Origin: Lysobacteraceae bacterium
GTDB taxonomy: Bacteria > Pseudomonadota > Gammaproteobacteria > DSM-19610
Length of the DNA stretch: 6,008 nt
Assembly: GCA_020201295.1 (NCBI GenBank)
Contig: JAIVHA010000182.1
Location: 1 to 6,008 of the forward strand
Direction: 5' to 3'
This document shows positions 1-5,519 of the stretch, in pieces. The notes below the pieces were generated by a model, which made no database searches, had not been told where the DNA came from, and saw nothing but the letters and a program-made list of their open reading frames with translations. The position numbers were made by a program, and so were the translations under genes. Positions within the stretch are counted from its first letter, which is position 1. Every line of letters starts with the position of its first letter.

Positions 1-45
1 CCCGAATACCGCCGCATCAATCATCGGCAACGTTGCACTCTGATC

Positions 46-83
46 GATAGATAAGGTCTATCAGTAGCATCTTAACAATCAAT
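46..83. promoter_or_regulatory. Candidate OxyR-like (LysR-type) operator upstream of the peroxiredoxin gene
   Basis: Positions 46-62 are a perfect inverted repeat: GATAGA, five bases, TCTATC. Within it lies ATAG-N7-CTAT (47-61), the form of one OxyR half-site as I recall the E. coli consensus. One full period (22 bases) downstream, 69-83 matches about 6 of the 10 specified positions of a second half-site (AT at its start, the inner A, and C.AT at its end). The position upstream of a peroxidase gene suits OxyR. The regulator is inferred, and another LysR-type or redox-responsive protein could bind here. Confidence 0.45.
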
Positions 84-112
84 TGGATGCTGATCCCGGG
101 ACTGTCTACGAT
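83..112 (+). promoter_or_regulatory. Possible promoter of the peroxiredoxin gene
   Basis: TTGGAT (83-88) is followed after 18 bases by TACGAT (107-112). Both are partial matches to the sigma-70 boxes. The candidate operator overlaps the -35 box, as is usual where a LysR-type activator compensates for a weak -35. A start near 119 would give a leader of about 47 bases. An alternative -10, TAGCAT at 65-70, has no better -35. Confidence 0.3.
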
Positions 113-165
113 GGTCTCCAGCAGCAGAACGTCCTCTGCTCCAAACCTCAAACAGGAGTTACACC

Positions 166-819
166 ATGTCCACCGTAACCGAAACCCAGGCATACGGCAT
201 GCCCCAGATCAACGCCCCGGCCCCGGACTTCGAGGCCAAGACCACCCATGGTGTCAGGAAGCTTTCCGACTACCAGGGCAAGTGGCTGGTGCTGTTCTCG
301 CACCCCGCCGACTTCACCCCGGTGTGCACCACCGAGTTCATAGGCTTCGCCAAGGCCTACCCGGACTTCCAGAAGCTCAACTGCGAGCTGCTCGGCCTGT
401 CCATCGACAGTTACTACTCCCACGTCGCCTGGGTGCGCAACATCAAGGAGAAGTTCGGTGTCGAGATCCCCTTCCCGATCATCGAGGACCTGAGCATGAA
501 GGTGGCCAAGGCCTACGGCATGATCCACCCGGGAGCCGCCGATACCTCCGCGGTGCGTGCGACCTTCATCATCGATGACAAGGGCATCCTGCGGGCCATG
601 GTCTACTACCCCATGACCAATGGCCGCTCGATCCCGGAGTTCGTGCGCCTGGTCACTGCCTTGCAGACCTCGGACCAGAACAAGGTCGCCACCCCGGAAG
701 GCTGGCAGCCGGGAGACAGGGTCATCGTCCCGCCGCCCGCTACCGCAGAGGATGCCGAGAAGCGCATGAACGAAGGCTACGAGTGCACCGATTGGTACTT
801 CTGCAAGAAGGCGCTGTAA
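166..819 (+). CDS. Peroxiredoxin, Prx6 family (AhpC/TSA superfamily), with C-terminal cysteine pair
   Basis: A cytosolic thiol peroxidase expected to reduce hydrogen peroxide and organic hydroperoxides. The 217-residue product has the thioredoxin-fold peroxiredoxin core with the active-site motif PADFTPVCTTEF. Pro47, Thr51 and peroxidatic Cys54 form the PxxxTxxC signature, and Arg131 (VRATF) fits the conserved active-site arginine. PVCTTE and the long C-terminal domain (about 160-217) mark the Prx6 class rather than typical AhpC. The C-terminus carries ECTDWYFC, with Cys207 and Cys213 in C-x5-C spacing, as I recall for archaeal Prx6-type enzymes that use a resolving cysteine there. It may therefore act as a 2-Cys enzyme although many Prx6 proteins are 1-Cys. 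Cys73 is a fourth cysteine. The start is fixed by AGGAG at 154-158, 7 bases before the ATG. The gene is monocistronic, with a terminator directly after it. The electron donor is unknown: no AhpF or thioredoxin gene is adjacent. Confidence 0.93.
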   Translation: MSTVTETQAYGMPQINAPAPDFEAKTTHGVRKLSDYQGKWLVLFSHPADFTPVCTTEFIGFAKAYPDFQKLNCELLGLSIDSYYSHVAWVRNIKEKFGVEIPFPIIEDLSMKVAKAYGMIHPGAADTSAVRATFIIDDKGILRAMVYYPMTNGRSIPEFVRLVTALQTSDQNKVATPEGWQPGDRVIVPPPATAEDAEKRMNEGYECTDWYFCKKAL

Positions 820-832
820 TACTCCACCCACA

Positions 833-858
833 GTCGCCCCGATCCGGGGCGGCTTTTT
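833..858 (+). terminator. Rho-independent terminator of the peroxiredoxin gene
   Basis: The GC-rich stem CGCCCC (835-840) pairs with GGGGCG (846-851). G841-C845 may close it further, and a G-T wobble and a G-C pair (833-834 with 852-853) extend it outward. Five T residues follow directly (854-858). It lies 13 bases after the stop codon. This is the best terminator in the window. Confidence 0.88.
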
Positions 859-938
859 AATGGGCATCAGCCCATGCCGATCCCGTCGATCCTGACGCCA
901 CCAGGATGGGCGCGAACCGCGCGCGGCTGATGTGCCGG

Positions 939-966
939 TAGCTGGGCGCCGGTTTGCGAGTACAAT
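939..966 (+). promoter_or_regulatory. Probable promoter of rlmKL
   Basis: TACAAT at 961-966 matches five of six bases of the sigma-70 -10 box. A -35 box is poor: TAGCTG at 939-944, with a 16-base spacer, is the best I see. Transcription would start near 973, about 40 bases before the chosen ATG at 1013. The upstream in-frame ATG at 983 would have only about 10 leader bases, which argues against it. The rest of the 820-1012 gap holds the terminator and a small hairpin at 860-875. Confidence 0.4.
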
Positions 967-1012
967 GGCCGCTTTGGTCTGAATGGAATTGCCCCTCCGG
1001 GGCCCGCGCCGC

Positions 1013-3235
1013 ATGTCCGATCCGCTGAACCTGTTCTGCACCACGCCCAAGGGCATGGAACCCCTGCTGGCCACGGAGCTGGAGGCCCTGGGGGCGGTTG
1101 GCATCGAGCCGGCCACGGCCGGGGTGGGCTGCCGGGGTGACCTGGAGGTCGCCTACCGCATCTGTCTCTGGTCGCGCACCGCCAACCGCCTGCTGCTGTC
1201 CCTGGCGCGCTTCCCGGCGGAGACGCCGGAGGCCCTCTATGCCGGCATCCTGGCCATCGACTGGGCCACCCACATGGGCCCGGACGACACCCTGGCGGTG
1301 GATGCCAATGTCAGCAACTCGCTAATCACCCACAGCCGTTATGCGGCCCTCAAGGTCAAGGACGCCATTGTCGACCAGTTCCGCGAGCGCCATGGCCGCC
1401 GTCCCTCGGTGGACACGGAGCAGCCCTCGCTGCGTATCAATGTCTATATCTACCGCGACCAGGCGCGCCTCAGCCTGGACCTGTCCGGCGAGAGCCTGCA
1501 CCGACGCGGCTACCGCGCCCACAACACCCCCGCGCCGCTGAAGGAGAACCTGGCCGCCGCCATCCTGTTGCGTGCCGGCTGGCCAGCCATTGCGGAGCGG
1601 GGCGGGGCGCTGGTGGACCCCATGTGCGGTTCCGCAACCCTGCCCATCGAGGCGGCCCTCATGGCCGGGGACGTGGCGCCGGGCCTGCTGCGCCAGTACT
1701 ACGGCTTCCTCGGCTGGCGCGGCCACGACATCGAGCGCTGGAAGGCCCTGCGCCAGGAGGCCGAGGCACGGCGCCTGGCCGGGGCCGGGCGCATCCCGCC
1801 CATCTTCGGCTTTGATGCCGATGCCCAGGCCGTCAAGCTGGCGCTGGACAATGTCGCGGCGGCGGGCCTGCAGGGCAAGGTCCATGTGGAACGGCGCGAT
1901 GCCCGCGACCTGCGCGCCATGGCGCGCATGCAGGCGCATCCCGGCCTGGTGGTGGTCAACCCGCCCTATGGCGAACGCATCGGCCGCGACAGCGACCTGC
2001 CGCAGCTTTACTACGAGTTGGGGCAGATGCTCCAGCGTGAGTTTCGCGACTGGCACGCCGCCCTGTTCACCGGCAACCCGCCCCTGGCCCGTAACCTGGG
2101 CATCCGCTCGCAGGAGACCTGGACCCTCTACAACGGCGCCATCGAGTGCAAGCTGCTCAACTATCGCTTGTCGGAAGACATGTTCATCAGCGTACCGGAG
2201 CCTTCGCCAAGGGCACGCTCACGGGAGCGCGACCTGGCCCCGGCCGCGCTCGGCACGCGTACCGCTGGCGCGGGAATGCTCGCCAATCGTCTGCAGAAGA
2301 ACCTCAAGAACCTGGGTCGCTGGGCACGCCAGCAGGGCGTGGACTGTTATCGCCTCTATGATGCCGACCTGCCCGAATACGCCATCGCCCTCGATCTCTA
2401 CCAGGGCGACCAGCTGTGGGCCCATGTGCAGGAATACGAGGCCCCCGCCACCATCGACCCGGACAAGGCCGATGCCCGCCTGCGTGATGCCCTGGGGGTG
2501 ATCCCCGAGGTGCTCGGCATCCCGCCGGAGCAGGTCTTTCTCAAGGTGCGCCAGCGCCAGAAGGGCAAGGCCCAGTACGAACGCAAGCAGGAACACGGGG
2601 CCTTTTACCCGGTGCGCGACAGCGCGGCGCGCTGCTGGGTGAATTTCACCGACTACCTGGATACCGGTCTGTTCCTCGACCATCGTCTCACGCGGGAAAT
2701 GATCGGCCGGATGGCGCAGGACAAGCGTTTTCTCAACCTGTTCTGCTACACCGGCGTGGCCACGGTGCATGCCGCCCTGGGCGGCGCCCGCTCCACGGTT
2801 TCGGTGGACATGTCCAGGACCTACCTGGACTGGGCGCGGCGCAACCTGCGTCTCAATGACTGTGCCGATGCCAAACATGAACTGGTGCAAGCCGACTGCC
2901 TGGCCTGGCTGGAGGAGGCGGCGCAACAGGCTTCGCCGTGGCAGGGTTTCGATCTCATCTTCCTCGATCCGCCGACCTTTTCCACTTCCAAGCGCATGGA
3001 GCAGACCTGGGAGGTGCAGCGCGACCATGTGCGGGTGATCCGCCAGGCCATGCAGCTGCTGACGCCCGCCGGCGTGCTGCTGTTCTCCACCAACTTCCGC
3101 AAGTTCAAGCTGGACACCGAGCGCCTGGCGGAGTTGGACATCGAGGACATCAGCCGCCGGACGCTGCCACAGGATTTTTCCCGCAACCCCAGGATTCACC
3201 AGTGCTGGTTGCTGCGCCATCGCCAGGGTGCGTGA
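1013..3235 (+). CDS. rlmKL: Bifunctional 23S rRNA methyltransferase RlmKL (m2G2445 and m7G2069)
   Basis: A fusion of two SAM-dependent methyltransferases. By homology to E. coli RlmL, the N-terminal half makes m2G2445 and the C-terminal half m7G2069 in 23S rRNA. The product has 740 residues, against about 702 in E. coli. An N-terminal region resembling THUMP (about 45-155) is followed by LHRRGYR (162-168). The RlmL domain follows, with SAM motif DPMCGSAT (202-209) and catalytic NPPYGER starting at Asn316. The RlmK part starts near 422 (MLANRLQKNLKNL), with SAM motif NLFCYTG (575-581) and DPPTF (652-656). The C-terminal NPRIHQCWLL is typical of the family. Start: an in-frame ATG at 983 would add ten residues, but family proteins begin like MSDPLNLFCTTPKG, so I chose 1013; its Shine-Dalgarno is weak. 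One oddity is Ala208, where E. coli RlmL has Gly in DPMCGSGT. Expression is likely constitutive; the gene appears intact. Confidence 0.95.
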   Translation: MSDPLNLFCTTPKGMEPLLATELEALGAVGIEPATAGVGCRGDLEVAYRICLWSRTANRLLLSLARFPAETPEALYAGILAIDWATHMGPDDTLAVDANVSNSLITHSRYAALKVKDAIVDQFRERHGRRPSVDTEQPSLRINVYIYRDQARLSLDLSGESLHRRGYRAHNTPAPLKENLAAAILLRAGWPAIAERGGALVDPMCGSATLPIEAALMAGDVAPGLLRQYYGFLGWRGHDIERWKALRQEAEARRLAGAGRIPPIFGFDADAQAVKLALDNVAAAGLQGKVHVERRDARDLRAMARMQAHPGLVVVNPPYGERIGRDSDLPQLYYELGQMLQREFRDWHAALFTGNPPLARNLGIRSQETWTLYNGAIECKLLNYRLSEDMFISVPEPSPRARSRERDLAPAALGTRTAGAGMLANRLQKNLKNLGRWARQQGVDCYRLYDADLPEYAIALDLYQGDQLWAHVQEYEAPATIDPDKADARLRDALGVIPEVLGIPPEQVFLKVRQRQKGKAQYERKQEHGAFYPVRDSAARCWVNFTDYLDTGLFLDHRLTREMIGRMAQDKRFLNLFCYTGVATVHAALGGARSTVSVDMSRTYLDWARRNLRLNDCADAKHELVQADCLAWLEEAAQQASPWQGFDLIFLDPPTFSTSKRMEQTWEVQRDHVRVIRQAMQLLTPAGVLLFSTNFRKFKLDTERLAELDIEDISRRTLPQDFSRNPRIHQCWLLRHRQGA

Positions 3236-3237
3236 TC

Positions 3238-3302
3238 GTAGGAGCGGCCTTTGGCCGCGAACCCTTTTTGGCGAACCATTCGCGGCCAAAGGCCGCTCCT
3301 AC
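3238..3302. repeat. Inverted pair of REP units (BIME-like) after rlmKL
   Basis: Two identical 24-base units face each other at 3238-3261 and 3279-3302, separated by 17 bases (3262-3278). Each unit begins with GTAG and contains the hairpin GCGGCC-TTT-GGCCGC, then CGAA-type ends. The GTAG head plus palindromic stem is the known signature of REP elements mobilised by RAYT (TnpA-REP) transposases. The pair starts 2 bases after the rlmKL stop. The first hairpin is followed at 3265-3269 by five T, so it could also help end or protect the rlmKL transcript. No RAYT gene is in the window. Confidence 0.85.
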
Positions 3303-3333
3303 GGGCAGGACATGTTTGCACGGGTGATTATTT

Positions 3334-3365
3334 GTAGGTCGGACTTCAGTCCGACGAGGTTTTTT
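3334..3365 (+). repeat. GTAG-headed hairpin of a second REP-like family, in the ABC-F leader
   Basis: GTAG (3334-3337) leads into the stem GTCGGAC (3338-3344), the loop TTCA and GTCCGAC (3349-3355). This is the REP architecture but with a stem unlike the neighbouring pair. It is followed by GAGG (3356-3359), the only Shine-Dalgarno candidate for the ATG at 3371 (11-base spacing), and then six T (3360-3365). The hairpin is therefore in the leader if transcription starts upstream, where it could affect ribosome access or, with the T run, cause partial termination. I see no convincing promoter in 3303-3333. Confidence 0.6.
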
Positions 3366-3370
3366 CGAAC

Positions 3371-5272
3371 ATGCTGAACGCCACCAACCTCGCCATTCGC
3401 CGCGGACCCCACCAACTGTTCCACGGCGCCAGTTTCACCATCCACCAGGGCAACAAGGTGGGCATCACCGGTGCCAATGGCACCGGCAAGTCGAGCCTGT
3501 TCGCCCTTATTCGTGGTGAACTGCAGGCCGACGAGGGCGAGCTGAGCCTGCCGCCCAAACTCATCATCGCGCACGTGGCGCAGGAGACGCTGGCCAGCGA
3601 GCGCAGCGCACTGGACTATGTGCTGGATGGCGATGGCGAGCTGCGTGCCCTGCAGGCGGCCCTGGCCGAGGCCGAGGCGCACGGCGATGGCGCGCGGCTG
3701 GCGCACCTGCATGCGGACCTGGAACACATCGGCGCGTATACCGCCGAGGCGCGCGCCGCACGGCTGCTGCATGGGCTGGGTTTCCAGCCGGAACAGTACC
3801 GCGCCGCGGTACAGACCTTCTCCGGTGGCTGGCGCATGCGCCTCAACCTGGCCCAGGCCCTCATGTGCCGGTCCGACCTGCTGCTGCTCGACGAGCCTAC
3901 CAACCACCTGGATCTGGATGCCGTGCTATGGCTGGAGGAGTGGCTGCAGCGCTATCCCGGCACCCTGTTGCTGATCTCCCATGACCGCGACTTCCTGGAC
4001 CGGGTGGTGAACCGTATCGCCCACATCGAGCGCGAGGGCATCGAGCTCTATACCGGCAACTACAGCGCCTTCGAAACACGCCGCGCGGAAAAGCTCGCCC
4101 AGCAGCAGGCGGCGCATGAGAAGCAGCAGCGCGAGCGGGCGCACATCCAGGCATATGTGGACCGTTTCCGTGCCCAGGCCACCAAGGCGCGCCAGGCCCA
4201 GAGCCGTATCAAGGCACTGGAACGCATGGAGGACATTGCCGAGGCCCATGTGGATTCGCCCTTCCACTTTTCCTTCCGCGCGCCACGCAAGCTGCCGAAC
4301 CCGCTGCTGCGCCTGGAAGCGGCCGCCGTGGGCTATGGCGACCAACCGCTGCTGAACGGGATCAACCTGGGCCTCGCGCCCGGTGCGCGCATCGGCCTGC
4401 TGGGTCCCAACGGCGCCGGCAAGTCCACCCTCATCAAGCTGCTGGCGGGGGAACTGGCAGCGCGCGCCGGCCAGCGTCTCCCGGCGCAGGACCTGGACAT
4501 CGGCTATTTCGCCCAGCACCAGCTGGAACAGCTCGATCCCCAGGCCACGCCCCTGCAGCACCTGCTACGCCTCGATCCCCGGGCCGGCGACCAGGACCTG
4601 CGCAATTACCTGGGTGGTTTCGGTTTCAATGGCGACCGCGCGGTGGAGGCGGTGGCACCCTTCTCGGGGGGTGAGAAGGCGCGCCTGGTGCTGGCGCTGC
4701 TGGTCTACCAGCGCCCCAACCTGTTGTTGCTCGACGAACCCACCAACCATCTGGACCTGGAGATGCGCCTGGCCCTGTCCCTGGCCCTGCAGGAGTACCC
4801 GGGCGCCATGGTGATCGTCTCCCATGACCGCCACCTGCTGCGTACCGTTACCGACCAGTTCTACGTCGTACACCAGGGCGGCCTGGAGGCCTTCGACGGC
4901 GACCTGGAGGATTACCGCCAGTACCTGGCGGCCCGTGAGGCCGCGGAGGAATCCGGCAGTACGGAGCCGGCACCGGAACACAGTGCCACGGCGCGCAAGG
5001 ACCGCCGCCGTGACGAGGCGGAGCAGCGCAAGCGCCTGCAGCCCCTGCGCAAGGAACTGCAGCGTCTGGAGGCGGAGCTGGACAAGCTGGCTGCGGCCAA
5101 GACCAGGCTCGATGAACAACTGGCGGACACCGGTCTCTACGAGGATGGCCAGAAGGAACGGCTCAAGACCCTGTTGATGGAACAGGCCACCCTCGAGCGC
5201 AGGTTGGCAGAAACGGAAGAGGCTTGGCTGGCCGCCGGTGAGGCGCTGGAAACGGCCGAGAAAGCGATGTAG
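3371..5272 (+). CDS. yheS: ABC-F family ATPase, YheS-type ribosome-associated protein
   Basis: A soluble protein with two ABC ATPase domains and no membrane segment. ABC-F proteins bind the ribosomal E site and assist stalled or slow translation; YheS is the E. coli relative that this 633-residue product matches along its whole length (about 637 in E. coli). Domain 1 has Walker A GANGTGKSS (34-42), signature SGGWR (151-155) and DEPTNHLD (174-181, Glu175 catalytic). Domain 2 has Walker A GPNGAGKST (345-353), signature SGGEK (from 432) and DEPTNHLD (455-462, Glu456). Between them, about 225-300, lies the charged Arg/Gln/Ala-rich ABC-F linker that reaches the P-site tRNA. About 535-633 is a charged Leu/Glu/Lys-rich helical region, probably a coiled coil. 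The ATG at 3371 aligns with the family start; the Shine-Dalgarno GAGG abuts a hairpin. The TAG stop is contributed by a REP element. Resistance-type ABC-F activity is possible but less likely than a housekeeping role. Confidence 0.93.
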   Translation: MLNATNLAIRRGPHQLFHGASFTIHQGNKVGITGANGTGKSSLFALIRGELQADEGELSLPPKLIIAHVAQETLASERSALDYVLDGDGELRALQAALAEAEAHGDGARLAHLHADLEHIGAYTAEARAARLLHGLGFQPEQYRAAVQTFSGGWRMRLNLAQALMCRSDLLLLDEPTNHLDLDAVLWLEEWLQRYPGTLLLISHDRDFLDRVVNRIAHIEREGIELYTGNYSAFETRRAEKLAQQQAAHEKQQRERAHIQAYVDRFRAQATKARQAQSRIKALERMEDIAEAHVDSPFHFSFRAPRKLPNPLLRLEAAAVGYGDQPLLNGINLGLAPGARIGLLGPNGAGKSTLIKLLAGELAARAGQRLPAQDLDIGYFAQHQLEQLDPQATPLQHLLRLDPRAGDQDLRNYLGGFGFNGDRAVEAVAPFSGGEKARLVLALLVYQRPNLLLLDEPTNHLDLEMRLALSLALQEYPGAMVIVSHDRHLLRTVTDQFYVVHQGGLEAFDGDLEDYRQYLAAREAAEESGSTEPAPEHSATARKDRRRDEAEQRKRLQPLRKELQRLEAELDKLAAAKTRLDEQLADTGLYEDGQKERLKTLLMEQATLERRLAETEEAWLAAGEALETAEKAM

Positions 5273-5319
5273 GAGCGGCCTTTGGCCGCGAATATTCGCG
5301 GCCAAAGGCCGCTCCTACA
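5268..5319. repeat. Perfect 52-base palindrome: second inverted REP pair, overlapping the ABC-F stop
   Basis: The same 24-base REP unit as after rlmKL occurs at 5269-5292 and inverted at 5295-5318, with only TA between. One more T-A pair outside (5268 and 5319) makes a 52-base perfect palindrome. The TAG stop of the ABC-F gene (5270-5272) is part of the GTAG head. The element lies between two convergent genes, where it could act as a hairpin for both transcripts, although no T run follows on either side. Confidence 0.87.
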
Positions 5320-5332
5320 GGCACTCGCTTAA

Positions 5333-5442
5333 GGAAGCCCTGATTTATCCGTCATGCCCGCGTAGGCGGGCATCCATGTTTCTGAAATACCTGGATTCCC
5401 GCCTACGCGGGAATGACGGACAGGTGATTGATCAGTGCTTCC
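5333..5442. mobile_element. 110-bp MITE-like element with GGAAGC termini and TTAA flanks
   Basis: The ends are imperfect terminal inverted repeats: GGAAGCCCTGATTTATC (5333-5349) against the complement of 5426-5442, GGAAGCACTGATCAATC, with 14 of 17 matching. TTAA lies directly outside each end (5329-5332 and 5443-5446) and reads as a target duplication. TTAA fits the YTAR target I recall for the IS5 group, whose ends also begin GGAAG. The interior is a 29-base imperfect inverted pair (5348-5376 and 5392-5420). Each arm holds its own hairpin of 8-bp stem and 4-base loop (5354-5373 and 5395-5414), close to the widespread ATTCCCGC/GCGGGAAT repeats such as neisserial dRS3. It has no coding capacity. 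The transposase parent is unidentified. Confidence 0.65.
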
Positions 5443-5478
5443 TTAAAGCGCGCGCGGCCGCGAAATCCAGCCATGTAA

Positions 5479-5519
5479 TCCGGAATGACGGGCTCGGCTG
5501 TTCCCCTGTTCATTCCGGA
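5479..5519. repeat. 10-bp inverted repeat across the stop codon of the DUF2189 gene
   Basis: TCCGGAATGA (5479-5488) is the exact complement of TCATTCCGGA (5510-5519), with 21 bases between. The right arm includes the stop codon of the minus-strand gene (5510-5512). It could form a hairpin at the 3' end of that transcript, but the loop is long and no T run follows on the minus strand, so a terminator role is uncertain. Confidence 0.4.

Noticed and set aside
87..578. Long plus-strand frame overlapping the peroxiredoxin gene
   Set aside because: It overlaps a clearly homologous gene in another frame, has a composition typical of high-GC shadow frames (Arg, Pro, His rich) and shows no recognisable domain.
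860..875. Small hairpin ATGGGC-ATCA-GCCCAT after the peroxiredoxin terminator
   Set aside because: The stem is only 6 bp with no T run or partner. It probably arose by chance or is a decayed repeat.
983..1012. Upstream ATG that would extend RlmKL by ten residues
   Set aside because: The extra residues (MELPLRGPRR) are not family-like, and the likely -10 at 961-966 leaves almost no leader. The ATG at 1013 matches the family N-terminus.
2219..3289. 356-codon minus-strand frame opposite rlmKL
   Set aside because: It lies entirely opposite conserved RlmK coding sequence and shows no family motif. Long antisense frames are expected at this GC content.
3238..3365. Repeats as a CRISPR array
   Set aside because: The units are inverted rather than direct, there are no regular unique spacers, and no cas gene is present.
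5448..5464. GCGGCCGCGAAA next to the MITE-like element as a possible truncated REP unit
   Set aside because: Only about nine bases (GGCCGCGAA) match the REP unit and the GTAG head is absent. This is expected often in GC-rich DNA.
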